Assembly (NCBI RefSeq): GCF_014649535.1
Contig: NZ_BMTF01000009.1
Span: forward strand, 179,396-243,395
DNA: 64,000 nt
Direction of reading: 5' to 3'
DNA from: Streptomyces gelaticus
Lineage (GTDB): Bacteria; Actinomycetota; Actinomycetes; Streptomycetales; Streptomycetaceae
How positions within the stretch are numbered: position 1 is the stretch's first letter; the number at the start of each line of letters is the position of its first letter. A model generated the notes under the pieces. It had not been told where the DNA came from, searched no databases, and saw only the letters and a program-made list of their open reading frames with translations. This document shows positions 32,983-42,017 of the stretch, in pieces. The translations under genes were made by a program, and so were the position numbers.

Positions 32983-34566
32983 TCACCCGGTCTGAAGCCC
33001 GGCCTGCTGGGAGCAGGTCCGGTCGTGGGCGGGCAGCTTGCCGGTGGCCAGGTACCGGTTGACCTTGTTGTCGACGCAGGCGTTCTCGTAGAGCCCGTAG
33101 ATCGCGTGTCGGTTCGCGCCCTTGAGAGTGATCAGCTTGGAGCTCGGCAGCAGGCCGTGCAGGGCAACGGCACCCTTGTGGACGGTGCGCGGGTCGCCGG
33201 TGGCGGACACGATCAGCACCTTGGCGTCCTGCTTCACCCGGGTGGGCTTCTCGCGGGGCAGGTCCCAGAAGGCGCACGGGCCGATGTTGTTGACGAGGGC
33301 ACCGAAGCGCGGGTACGCGGCGCGGCTGCGTTCGATGTCCCGCCAGTAGACCTCGGGGTCGCGCGGGGCCGCCACGTCCCCGCAGATGACCGCGGGCTGC
33401 ACGCTGCCGTGGTGTGACTGCTCACTGGTCAGTGCGAACCGCAGCAGCCCGGCGAACTGCGGTGACAGCCGGGTCGGCTGCCCGGACGCGGCCTTGTTCA
33501 GCACGGATATCTGCTCCCCGAGGGCCGCGCGGGACGTGTCGGTGTCGCTGTCGAGGCCGGCGAGCAGGAGGAACGGGGTCCGGGTGTCGTCGAGTTGGAA
33601 GGTCTCCGGGGCCGTGCCGACGGTCAGCGGGGCGCGTGCGGATGCCCTGATGACGCGGTCGACGGTGGCGAGGACCTGGGCGCGGGTGCGGCCGAGGCCG
33701 TAGGTGTCATTGCGGGCGGCCGCCCAAGAGGCCCAGTCGGCGAGCGCCTGCTCGTTCTCACCGACGGCCTCGCGGAGCAGCCGGGGACCGAACTTGCGCG
33801 GGTCGATGGCGCCGTCCAGGACCATGCGGTCGGCGCGGCCGGGGAACATCTGGGTGTAGACGGTGCCCAGATAGGTGCCGTACGAGTAGCCGAAGTAGGA
33901 GATCTTCTTCTCGCCGAGCGCGCCGCGGATGACGTCCATGTCGCGGGCCGTGTTACGGGTGGTGATGTGCGGCAGCACGGAGGCGTTGGTGGCGCGGCAC
34001 TTGGCGGCCAGGTCCTTCTGGAGGACGACTTGGCGGTCGAAGCTCGCCCGGCTGTGACCGGCCGAGAAGAGATTGGTACCGACGGGCAAGCCGCAGTCCA
34101 GCGGGGTACTGCGGCCGACGAAGCGCGGGTCGAATCCGACGATGTCATAACGCGGGCCGACCTTCTTCATCCACGCGTGGAATTCCGGTGGGGATTCCAG
34201 GGCGGTGCCGCCAGGGCCGCCGTTGTTGAGCAGGATCGAGCCGATGCGGTGGTGGGTGTCGGTGGCCTTGAGCCGGGATATCGCGATGGTGATCGTACGG
34301 CCTCGGGGGTCGGCGTAGTCGAGCGGCACGGTGACATCCGCGCACTGCACGCCGGCCTTGTCCAGATCGCGCCCCATGGTGTCGCCCGGGTTCTTGGCGC
34401 AGCTGCCCCAGCCCAGGCGCTGGTCGTAGTAAGGGTCCAGCCAGGCCTCGGACTTCGACGTGGTGGGGGCCGGCGCGGCCGTGACGACGGGGGCCGCTCC
34501 GAGGGAGGCGGCGAGGGCGAGGCCCACCGCAGAGGAGCGGCACAAGGCGGGGCTGGTGGTGATCAC
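32983..34566 (-). CDS. Secreted tripeptidyl-aminopeptidase-like S33 hydrolase
   Basis: This exported serine hydrolase of about 527 residues starts at GTG 34566, placed 5 bases after AAGGAG; the frame is open further upstream but without a ribosome site. A signal peptide (ALCRSSAVGLALAASLGAAP) leads to the mature chain. The fold motifs are NNGGPGGT, nucleophile Ser in GYSYGTYLG near residue 227, Asp in SATGDPRTV and His in GANRHAIYG. The C-terminal TAP-like segment has paired Cys residues. These features fit the secreted SlpD/SlpE and tripeptidyl aminopeptidase group of Streptomyces, which removes short N-terminal peptides from extracellular proteins. Confidence 0.85.
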   Translation of the reverse strand: MITTSPALCRSSAVGLALAASLGAAPVVTAAPAPTTSKSEAWLDPYYDQRLGWGSCAKNPGDTMGRDLDKAGVQCADVTVPLDYADPRGRTITIAISRLKATDTHHRIGSILLNNGGPGGTALESPPEFHAWMKKVGPRYDIVGFDPRFVGRSTPLDCGLPVGTNLFSAGHSRASFDRQVVLQKDLAAKCRATNASVLPHITTRNTARDMDVIRGALGEKKISYFGYSYGTYLGTVYTQMFPGRADRMVLDGAIDPRKFGPRLLREAVGENEQALADWASWAAARNDTYGLGRTRAQVLATVDRVIRASARAPLTVGTAPETFQLDDTRTPFLLLAGLDSDTDTSRAALGEQISVLNKAASGQPTRLSPQFAGLLRFALTSEQSHHGSVQPAVICGDVAAPRDPEVYWRDIERSRAAYPRFGALVNNIGPCAFWDLPREKPTRVKQDAKVLIVSATGDPRTVHKGAVALHGLLPSSKLITLKGANRHAIYGLYENACVDNKVNRYLATGKLPAHDRTCSQQAGLQTG

Positions 34567-35250
34567 GAAGTCTCCTTGGGGTGCTGGGTGTTGTGGTCGG
34601 GAGTGCCGGTCGGATGTGCCGCGTTCGCCGTGGGCAGGCAACTGCCACCGTGCCCGACGGGACAGCCGGCACTGCTGCGGTCCGGTCCGGTAGGTGCTTG
34701 TTGAAGGAGAATCACTTTGCCCCGTTCCGTGTACGTCTCACACCGTCAGACGCTAGGCGGAGCAGTAGCTCTCACTCACTACGGCTGTCCCCCCAATCGC
34801 GGTGGGGTCACCCTCAGCGACGGAGAGGGATGGTCAAGGTCTGTGGACATCCGTCCGCCGCTGCTCGGGGGAGCCTGTCGGCGCGTTTGCGGACCTTGGG
34901 CATCGTGATTGCGTTCGGACAGCCCCCTGTCTCGCCTCGGCACCTCGACGACAGGCAGCGGTGCCGAGGCCCGAACTCCGGTCGGGGCTGCGGCCGATCC
35001 GTGCCAGTGGCACTACTGGGCACCGAGCACGCGCGGTCCGGGATATCGTCCGGGAGCCGCCGAACGGGGGCAGCGAGGTACGCGAGTCGCGCCGGGAGAC
35101 GGCCGTCACCACCCAGGAGGAGCGTGACGCCGAACTCGAAGAGGCGCTCAGCGATCTCCGGCTCGGCGATGGAGTGGTGCGGCCCGTCCGGACGAGCTCG
35201 CCGTACCCGAGGAGCGGCGCGGTATCGGCGTCCGGATCGAGGAGGACCTC
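34567..35250. other. Intergenic region, with a gene relic at its right end
   Basis: Most of this 0.7 kb shows no gene and should hold the promoters of the flanking genes. From about 35105 the DNA looks coding again but in two frames: TTQEERDAELEEALSDLRLG, then PDELAVPEERRGIGVRIEED directly before the epimerase ATG. It is treated as a relic (see 35105-35250). Confidence 0.4.
35105..35250 (+). pseudogene. Short frameshifted relic abutting the epimerase gene
   Basis: Two frames with GC-rich third positions join around 35180: TTQEERDAELEEALSDLRLG, then GAARPDELAVPEERRGIGVR and IEEDL. The second runs in frame into the epimerase ATG. The P-x3-GIGV-x2-EED pattern loosely resembles the C-termini of enolase-superfamily sugar or amino-acid dehydratases; that family match is a guess. 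No start codon is visible. Confidence 0.25.
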
Positions 35251-36270
35251 ATGACCATCCATCAGGTACGTACCACCGACTATCACACCGGCGGTGAACC
35301 GTTCCGCATCGTCCCCGAGCCGCCGGTCGCCATCGAGGGGGCCACCGTCGCCGAACGCCGAATGTTCGCCGTCGGCAACCCCGATGTGGACAATCTGCGC
35401 AAGCTGCTGTGCTTCGAACCTCGCGGGCACGCCGACATGTACGGCGGATTCGTCACCCCGCCCGACGACGAGGGCGCTCACTTCGGCGTGCTGTTCTGGC
35501 ACAAGGACGGCTTCTCGACAGCCTGCGGTCACGGCTCCATCGCGCTCGCCGTCTGGGCCGTGCAGACCGGCCGCGTCGCCCGTGACCCCTCCGGCGTGAC
35601 CATCGTCGTCATCGACGTGCCCTCGGGCCGGGTCACTCTGCGCGTGCGCACCGCCGGCGAACGGATCACAGGTGTCGACTTCGTCAACGTCCCCAGCTAC
35701 CGGCTGGCCGAACGCGTCACCGTCGCCACGTCCCGCGGGGACGTCGTCGTCGATGTCGCCTACGGCGGCGCCATCTACGCGCATCTGTACGCAGCCGATG
35801 TGGGACTGGCCGTCACTCCCGAGCACTACTCCGACCTCATCGCGATCGGACGTGAGGTCAAATGGGCGCTGAACGACAGCGAGCACGCCCGTCACCCCGT
35901 CGACGACCGCCTGAGCGGCATCTACGGCACCATCCTGTACGACGACCTCGGCGTCGACGAGAACGGCAACCCGCACCAGCGCAACGTCACTGTCTTCGCC
36001 GACGGTCAGGTCGATCGTTCCCCGTGCGGCTCCGGCACCTGCTCCCGCGTCGCCGTGCTCGCGGCGACCGGTCGCCTGAAGCCGGGCCAGGTCCTCGTCC
36101 ACGACTCGATCGTCGGTACCCGCTTCCACGCACGGATCGTCGCGGAGTCGGCCGTCGACGGCTACCCCGCCGTCGTCGCGGAGGTCACGGGGAAGGCGTA
36201 CCGGACCGGCGAGCACTGCTTCGAGCTCGATCCCGCGGACGACCTCGGCACCGGCTTCGTCCTGCGGTAG
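35251..36270 (+). CDS. Proline racemase / 4-hydroxyproline 2-epimerase family enzyme
   Basis: This 339-residue protein shows the two-base racemase active site: Cys92 in STACGHGS and Cys259 in DRSPCGSGTCSR. Both catalytic Cys are present, which favours a racemase or epimerase; the related trans-3-hydroxyproline dehydratases have Thr at the second position. It would invert the alpha-carbon of proline or hydroxyproline in the cytosol, the first step of hydroxyproline breakdown. GAGGA lies about 5 bases before the ATG. No hydroxyproline oxidase or dehydratase gene follows, so the pathway is incomplete here. Confidence 0.88.
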   Translation: MTIHQVRTTDYHTGGEPFRIVPEPPVAIEGATVAERRMFAVGNPDVDNLRKLLCFEPRGHADMYGGFVTPPDDEGAHFGVLFWHKDGFSTACGHGSIALAVWAVQTGRVARDPSGVTIVVIDVPSGRVTLRVRTAGERITGVDFVNVPSYRLAERVTVATSRGDVVVDVAYGGAIYAHLYAADVGLAVTPEHYSDLIAIGREVKWALNDSEHARHPVDDRLSGIYGTILYDDLGVDENGNPHQRNVTVFADGQVDRSPCGSGTCSRVAVLAATGRLKPGQVLVHDSIVGTRFHARIVAESAVDGYPAVVAEVTGKAYRTGEHCFELDPADDLGTGFVLR

Positions 36271-36689
36271 CCGCCCTGCCGACCGGCTCGATCCTCCGCC
36301 CGGCGCCACCGGGGCCGACTTGCCCCGTCGGCCCGCGCCAGGTTCCGCGGCGCCCCGAGGGCTTCCCGGACGGGCGGAGGCGAGCGGGCCTACCTGGGCC
36401 TGCCGGGCGAGGCGGAGGGCCGGGCAGAGGACAGACTCGCGACATCCCTGCCCATGTCGGCCCTGGTGAGCCCTCGATCTGCTGTGCAGGACGGCAGGCA
36501 TCAGCCAGTACGGTCCCACCGTCCGGCAGTCCCCGACTGCTCCCGGAGCGATCCGCGTGAGCGTGAACACGGATGCCGGTGTCGTCGGTGCTGCCCTGGG
36601 GCAGTGTGGTGTGGCAGAGGGCGAGTGGGAATGACTTCGCCGCTCGTTTCGGCCGACAGGGCGCGTGGACGACGACAAGGGGCAGAGGA
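36271..36689. other. Intergenic region with a terminator-like hairpin
   Basis: I see no gene here. The hairpin at 36312-36334 follows the epimerase. The rest is non-coding in appearance and leads to the amidotransferase start. Confidence 0.4.
36312..36334 (+). terminator. Hairpin downstream of the epimerase gene
   Basis: GGGCCGAC (36312-36319) pairs with GTCGGCCC (36327-36334) around a 7-base loop, 42 bases after the stop codon. Confidence 0.5.
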
Positions 36690-37439
36690 ATGAGTATCGC
36701 CGGCGTGATGGCTACGGCACTGGTGGTACAGCACGATTCCGGAGGGGGACCGGGCCGTTGGAAGGCCTGGCTGACGGAGCGGGGCCTGGCGGTGCATGTG
36801 GTTCGCGCATACGAGGGAGCCCCGCTTCCGGACCGGTTGGAATATTCCGCGCTCATCGTTCTCGGCGGCGCCTACCTTCCTGACGACGATGTCCGCGCGC
36901 CCTGGCTGCCGGCGACCCGGGCCCTCGTACGTCAGGCCGTCACCGAAGAGACGCCGATGTTCGGTATCTGCCTCGGGGGCCAGATGCTCGCTCATGTCGC
37001 CGGTGGCGAAGTACGCGGGAACCATGGACCACCCGAGTTCGGCAGCACCCGGCTCAGCTTGCGCCCCGAGGCAGCCGGGGATCCGCTGTTCCACGGGCTG
37101 CCCGCGCATCCCCCGGCCATCGAGAACCACGTCGACGCCATCACTGCGCTTCCCGCCGGCGCCCACTGGCTGGTCCGCAGCGAGCGCTGTCCCTACCAGG
37201 GATTCCGCATCGGTTCCGCTGCATGGGGCGTTCAGTTTCATCCGGAGACGACTGCTGAGCGGATCTGCGGCTGGAACCGCGACCGGTTGAACCGAAACGG
37301 TGCTCCAGCCCCGGAAACCCTGCACGCTCTGGCACTGCGTGACGAGCCGACGGCCACCGACACCTGGCGCACCGTTGCCCACCGCTTCGCGGACATGGTG
37401 ACCACGAGAGCCCGGAGTACGGCGCCACGGGTCCTCTGA
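36690..37439 (+). CDS. Class I glutamine amidotransferase-like protein
   Basis: This 249-residue stand-alone GATase1 has nucleophile Cys94 in FGICLGGQ, His184 and Glu186 in QFHPET, and an ALIVLGGAYLPDDD loop, all as in GuaA-like amidotransferases. Stand-alone members hydrolyse gamma-glutamyl bonds or supply ammonia to an unknown partner. The frame is open to 36573, but protein-like sequence begins at ATG 36690, with purine-rich GGGGCAGAGGA just upstream. No synthetase partner lies beside it. It converges on the truncated secreted-protein gene. Confidence 0.82.
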   Translation: MSIAGVMATALVVQHDSGGGPGRWKAWLTERGLAVHVVRAYEGAPLPDRLEYSALIVLGGAYLPDDDVRAPWLPATRALVRQAVTEETPMFGICLGGQMLAHVAGGEVRGNHGPPEFGSTRLSLRPEAAGDPLFHGLPAHPPAIENHVDAITALPAGAHWLVRSERCPYQGFRIGSAAWGVQFHPETTAERICGWNRDRLNRNGAPAPETLHALALRDEPTATDTWRTVAHRFADMVTTRARSTAPRVL

Positions 37440-37469
37440 CGAGTCCGCCCACCGTCGTCGGCGAACGCG

Positions 37470-37766
37470 GACAGGAGGGTTGATCGCGCTGTCGCGGAAC
37501 TGCTGCCATTCCTCGCCCTTCAGACCGTACTTGGCCTTGGCCGCGTCGAGGCGCGCCTCCCAGTCGGCGGGCAGCATGGCCAGGATCCGGTCGACGACGG
37601 CCTGGTGCTGCGGGTCCATGGAGGAGGTGTCGATGGAGGACTGCGGCGACCGGCTCGCCGTAGCCGTGACGCCGGTCGCGTCAGCGGCGTGTGCGGGAAG
37701 CGCCATGCCAAGGCCGCAGGTCGCGGCGATCGCCAGGCTCGCTGCCACAGACAGGGTCTTCTTCAC
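37470..37766 (-). pseudogene. Secreted protein gene truncated at its 3' side
   Basis: GTG 37766, 6 bases after AAGGAG, opens a clear signal peptide (VKKTLSVAASLAIAATCGLG with a following Ala-His-Ala site). About 60 mature residues follow (DPQHQAVVDRILAMLPADWE, then LKGEEWQQFRDSAINP). After that the frame runs antisense into the amidotransferase gene with Arg-rich, unlikely sequence and no stop until 36501. The natural C-terminus appears lost. The family was not recognised. Confidence 0.5.
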
Positions 37767-38226
37767 GAGATCTCCTTTCGAGGGTGCCCGGTAGGGCATC
37801 CAAGGGCGACGCTCAGTCTGTAAGGCCAACTACCGAATCAAGAACCGTCGTTCACTGTCCGAAACCGGCATGTCTGGAACCTGACAACCTCATGGACCCC
37901 GTCACGCCTGCGCTGCCGGTGGTCCGGTCTGCGCGCTCCCGACCGGCTCGACCGCACCGTCCCCTCGTACGCGACCGGCGGGACTCCTCCGGGGACGGGC
38001 CCTCGGCGCCGGGCATCTTCGCATCGGCGGCGCGGAGTTGTGAACGGCTCGTGCCGACGGCTGCCGCGAGGCGGGCGAAATCGACCGGAAGGCCGGTACC
38101 GACGGGCGATCTCCCGCTCGTTCCGCCAACCCGCCCGACGACCGCGGGCTCGGGTGTGCGCACCTTCTCGCTGCGCGGTCGGCGAGGCCGAGCCGATGCG
38201 CCCCGCAGCCGTACTACGCTTCCCGG
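37767..38226. other. Intergenic region before the TetR gene
   Basis: I see no gene, and no repeat that stands out. It should carry the promoters of the secreted-protein relic and of the TetR gene. Confidence 0.4.
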
Positions 38227-38856
38227 GTGACGAAAGCCACCGAGTCCCAGGACCCGCGGCCTGCCGCCCGGGGCTCGGCCGCCGTGCAGGGAGGGTCGCC
38301 CGACCAGGGCCGCCCCGCCAACCAGGGGCGCCGGGTCGCGGCCCGCAACCGGACCGCCCTCGTCGCCGCCGCGCGCGAGGTCTTCGGTGAACAGGGTCTG
38401 AACGCACCTCTGTCCGCTGTCGCCCGCCGTGCCGGGGTGGGGCAGGGCAGTCTGTACCGGCACTTCGCCGACCGGCTCGCGCTGGCCTCCGCCGTTCTCG
38501 ACGAGAACGTCCGGCAGATCGAGCGGGCCGCGGCCGAGCCCGGCGCGAGCCTGGAGAGCGTCTTGGGTGTGATCACCTGGCACCTCAGCCGCTCGACGGC
38601 GTTCGTCGACCTCCTGCGCGTTCACGGCGAGCAGGCCCGCGCGCTGTCCGAGCGCGTCCGCACGGCCCTGAGCGGGTGCCTGCCTGCCGGCCATCGCCTG
38701 TCGACCGACGACGTCATGCTCGCCGTGGCCATGGTCTCCGGAGCCATCGGCGGCTCCACCCCGGCGGAACGAGAGCACTTGGCCCTGCGTGCCTGGCGGC
38801 TGCTCGGCGTCGAGGTGGGGCCGTCGCGGCCCTTCGAGGCGGCCGTCGACGAGTGA
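38227..38856 (+). CDS. TetR-family transcriptional regulator
   Basis: This 209-residue protein starts at GTG 38227. After a 35-residue polar tail it has the TetR helix-turn-helix: LVAAAREVFGEQGLNAPLSA, then VARRAGVGQGSLYRHFADR (about 40-85). The helical C-terminal ligand and dimer domain ends TPAEREHLALRAWRLLGVEV. The segment resembles members that control drug or aldehyde/ketone metabolism. Likely targets are the neighbouring SDR and Baeyer-Villiger oxygenase genes, or its own promoter, though no operator was identified. Confidence 0.85.
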   Translation: MTKATESQDPRPAARGSAAVQGGSPDQGRPANQGRRVAARNRTALVAAAREVFGEQGLNAPLSAVARRAGVGQGSLYRHFADRLALASAVLDENVRQIERAAAEPGASLESVLGVITWHLSRSTAFVDLLRVHGEQARALSERVRTALSGCLPAGHRLSTDDVMLAVAMVSGAIGGSTPAEREHLALRAWRLLGVEVGPSRPFEAAVDE

Positions 38857-38859
38857 CCG

Positions 38860-38996
38860 TCAGCCGCCGTTGGACTGGCGGATGCCCTCGGCGAGCGCGG
38901 TGAACCTGTGCCGGTCTCCGTGCCGCATCCGGTCAGTGCCAGGAGTCCGGCGGCTGCCAGGCCCGCCAGAGCGCGGGACGCGCGGTACGTGGTCAT
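38860..38996 (-). pseudogene. Lipoprotein gene reduced to its two ends
   Basis: ATG 38996, after AAGGAG, begins a lipoprotein signal: MTTYRASRALAGLAAAGLLA followed by LTGCG, where LTGC is the lipobox. Only about 30 residues later, in another frame, comes a good C-terminus (RFTALAEGIRQSNGG and TGA at 38860). The natural middle is missing and the frame is broken at the joint. What the intact lipoprotein bound is unknown. Confidence 0.45.
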
Positions 38997-39142
38997 GGGG
39001 TGATGGCTCCTTCCTGTCGCGTCCGGGCCATCCGGACGCCGTGCCGTGCCGTGCAGGAGATGTGTCCCGGCCGTGGCGCCGGGTGCGAAGGGGCGGTTCC
39101 GTGCCGCGGGGCGGGCACCGGGAGGGCCCGGCGGGGCGGTGA

Positions 39143-39676
39143 TCAGGCGGCCGACCAGCCGCCGTCGGAGGGCAGGATCGCGCCGCTGACGTTCACCGCG
39201 TCCTTGCTGAGCAGTCAGTGCATCGAGTCCGTCGGCGGCCATGTCGACCGCGACGACGCGGCCCCCTCCCGCGTGATGCGCGCGGCGACGGCCCTGCCGA
39301 TGCCGGAGGCGGCGCCGGTGACGACGACGGTCCGGCCGCCGAAGCGACCGGCCGTGACTCGCTCTGTCCACGGCTCGGGGGTGCCGATCTCGACGCCGGG
39401 GCCGGGCTCCACGGCCGGCGCGGTTCGGGCCGGGGGAGCGGTGGGCAGCCCCTCCGGAACTTGGCCGGTCCCAGCGGCCGTGACGAGCGCGTCCACGAGC
39501 TCCGGCGGGAACTTTCCGCCGGACGTCCTCACCAGCTGCTCCAGCGGCAGACCGAGGGCGGGGACGAGGGCCAGTTCGCTCTGCCCCTCCGAAGCCAGCA
39601 GACCGCGCAGGACCTGCCCGGCGGCAGGGTCCGCCAGCCATGCGCGCAGCGGTGAGGCGGGGGTGAGGTTCGACAT
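39143..39676 (-). pseudogene. Short-chain dehydrogenase gene with internal deletion and frameshift
   Basis: ATG 39676 opens MSNLTPASPLRAWLADPAAG and a long N-terminal arm (about 115 residues), then the cofactor motif TVVVTGAASGIGRAVA. A one-base shift at the C-run 39262-39266 interrupts the frame. Restoring it gives GRVVAVDMAADGLDAL, the second strand of the Rossmann fold. The sequence then jumps to LLSKDAVNVSGAILPSDGGW and SAA with stop at 39143, a typical SDR C-terminus. The catalytic Tyr-x3-Lys region, roughly 130-150 residues, is absent. It lies divergent to the Baeyer-Villiger oxygenase gene, which suggests a former alcohol-to-ester pathway pair. Confidence 0.7.
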
Positions 39677-39850
39677 CGCGGGCCCTTCGTGTCGGTGCTC
39701 GGGCAGGGCCGCGTGCGCCGGGTCCCACCCCAACCGGACAGTGCTGTCCGGTACTTGGGTTACGGTACCTGTGACCGCGCGGGACACCGCGAGGACTTGA
39801 CCCACCCACGCGGCCGGCCGACGCACCTCCCGCCGAGAGAGGAATCCCCC
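39677..39850. promoter_or_regulatory. Divergent promoter region between SDR relic and oxygenase
   Basis: This 174-base gap separates two genes reading apart, so both promoters must lie here. The segment GTGCTGTCCGGTACTTGGGT near 39740-39760 is less GC-rich than its surroundings. No certain operator for the nearby TetR protein was found. Confidence 0.4.
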
Positions 39851-41662
39851 ATGACCCTGCCGCAGTGCGACACCCCGCCCACCCCGCAGCGGACCGCCGG
39901 CCTGCGCGAGCGCTATCGCATCGAGCGGGAGCGCCGCGTGCGCCCCGAGGGACCGGGCCAATACCGGTCGGCGTCCGCGGAGTTCGGCTACTTCGCCGCC
40001 GACCCGTACACCGGCGCGGTGCCGGAGCGCGAACCGCTGCACGACGCCGTGGACGTCGCGGTCGTCGGTGGTGGGTTCGGCGGGATCCTGGCGGGCGCAC
40101 ACCTGCGCCGACAGGGTGCAGGGGTGCGGGTCGTCGAGAAGGGCGGCGACTTCGGCGGCACCTGGTACTGGAACCGCTACCCGGGCATCCACTGCGACAT
40201 CGAGTCGCACGTCTATTTGCCGATGCTCGACGAGACCGGCTACGTACCCGAGTGGAAGTACGCCCCGGGCGAGGAGATCCGCTGCCATGCGGTGCGCATC
40301 GCCGAGCAGTTCGGCCTGTACGAGGATGCCCTCTTCTCCACCGCAGTCACCTCCCTGACCTGGGACGAGACTGCGCAGCAGTGGGTGGTCGCCACCGACC
40401 GCGGCGACGAGTTCCGCGCCACCTACGTCATCACCGCCACCGGAACCCTGACCGAGCCCAAGCTGCCCGGAATCCCCGGCATCGAGGAGTACCGGGGCCA
40501 CACGTTCCATACCTCCCGCTGGGACTACGACTACACCGGCGGCAGCCCCGAGGGCGGAATGACGGGTCTGGCCGGCAAACGGGTGGGCGTGGTCGGCACC
40601 GGCGCCACCGGCGTGCAGGTCGTCCCCATGCTGGCCGAAGACGCCGGACACCTGTACGTCTTCCAGCGCACCCCTTCCTCCGTGGACGTTCGTGGGCAGC
40701 GGCGGATGACGCCGCAGGAGGCCGGGGCGGACCGTCGGGGCTGGGCGGCCGAGCGCCGGGAGAACTTCCTGCGGATCGTTTCCGGGGAGCACGCCGAGCG
40801 GGACCTGGTCGCCGACCGCTGGACGGAGTCGGCTGCCTTGCTCGAGAAGCTCCTGCCGGGCTTCCGCCGCGACGGCGAGCCGGACTTCGAGGTCGCCTAC
40901 GAGGCCGCCGATCACGCCACGATGACCGCCATCCGGGACCGTGTGGCCGCCGAGGTCAGCGACCCCGCCACGGCCGCGGCCCTCCAGCCCTGGTACCGGT
41001 ACGCGTGCAAGCGCCCCACGTTCTCCGACCGGTACCTGCCCGCGTTCAACCGGGACGACGTCACGCTCGTGGACACTGCCGACAGCCACGGCATCGAGCG
41101 CATGACCGCGCGAGGTGTCGTCGTGGGCGGTGTGGAGTACGAACTCGACTGTCTGGTGTTCGCCACCGGGTTCTCCGTCGGCGTCTCCGGCATCACCTCC
41201 GGAAAGCTGCCCGTGACCGGCCGCGACGGGGTCCGGCTCCTCGACGTGCGGGCTCAGCACGGCCCGCGCACTCTGCACGGCTTCACAAGCAACGGGTTCC
41301 CGAACCTGATCCAGATGGGTTCGCTGCAGAACGCCAGCAGCGTGAACTTCACGCACGTCCTGGACGAGCAGGCCGTGCACGCCGCCGCCCTGGTCGCCGC
41401 CGCGGAGGAACACTGCGCCGTCGTGGAGCCCACCCGCGAGGCCGAGGACGCCTGGATCGGCATATGCGCCCAGGGCGCACCCGACCACGAGTGGTTCCAT
41501 GCCGAGTGCACCCCCGGCTACTACAACCGGGAGGGCCGTGGCCGCCCGAACGGTCCCCTCGCGTACCCGCACGGCGCCGTCGCCTTCCATGACCTCCTGC
41601 GCCGCTGGCGTGCGGAGAACATCATCGAGGTGCTGCAGGCCAGGGCCTCAGCCTCGGTCTGA
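39851..41662 (+). CDS. Baeyer-Villiger flavin monooxygenase
   Basis: This 603-residue FAD/NADPH monooxygenase has GGGFGG (FAD, about residue 75), GTGATG (NADPH, about 250) and the Baeyer-Villiger fingerprint YRGHTFHTSRWDYD near 215-228. The N-terminal extension of about 60 residues and the length fit the cyclohexanone/phenylacetone monooxygenase group. It would insert oxygen next to a ketone to give an ester or lactone. GAGAGGAA lies upstream of ATG 39851. The divergent SDR relic would have supplied ketones from alcohols, and the TetR gene nearby may control the pair. Confidence 0.9.
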   Translation: MTLPQCDTPPTPQRTAGLRERYRIERERRVRPEGPGQYRSASAEFGYFAADPYTGAVPEREPLHDAVDVAVVGGGFGGILAGAHLRRQGAGVRVVEKGGDFGGTWYWNRYPGIHCDIESHVYLPMLDETGYVPEWKYAPGEEIRCHAVRIAEQFGLYEDALFSTAVTSLTWDETAQQWVVATDRGDEFRATYVITATGTLTEPKLPGIPGIEEYRGHTFHTSRWDYDYTGGSPEGGMTGLAGKRVGVVGTGATGVQVVPMLAEDAGHLYVFQRTPSSVDVRGQRRMTPQEAGADRRGWAAERRENFLRIVSGEHAERDLVADRWTESAALLEKLLPGFRRDGEPDFEVAYEAADHATMTAIRDRVAAEVSDPATAAALQPWYRYACKRPTFSDRYLPAFNRDDVTLVDTADSHGIERMTARGVVVGGVEYELDCLVFATGFSVGVSGITSGKLPVTGRDGVRLLDVRAQHGPRTLHGFTSNGFPNLIQMGSLQNASSVNFTHVLDEQAVHAAALVAAAEEHCAVVEPTREAEDAWIGICAQGAPDHEWFHAECTPGYYNREGRGRPNGPLAYPHGAVAFHDLLRRWRAENIIEVLQARASASV

Positions 41663-42017
41663 CGGCCGTCCGACGTGCCCCGCCAGGCGTACCGGGCGAG
41701 CGCGGCGAGACCTCGCTCGAACGCCCCGCCCGGCACATGCCTTCGGGCCGGGGCCGCCACCCGCGCCGTGGGCTTCACTCTGAGCAGGGAGCAGCCCCGG
41801 CCGAAGCCGCCCACCGCCGATCGACCGTACTGACAGCTCCGTGCGGGGGCACGGCCATGAGCGCCGGCCCTGCTGCCACGCGCAGCCGGGGCCGCGGTCG
41901 GCGGGCACCGGCACTTCGAGTTCTTCACGCAGCCCGGGCACGAGGATCAAGTGCTACGGCCAATGCGGCCTGATCAGGCGTCAAATCCAAGGCGCCTGCC
42001 ATCTGGCGGTGCTTCGG
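41663..42017. other. Intergenic region between convergent genes
   Basis: I see no gene. Two genes end toward each other here, so termination signals are expected, but no strong hairpin was identified. Confidence 0.35.
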
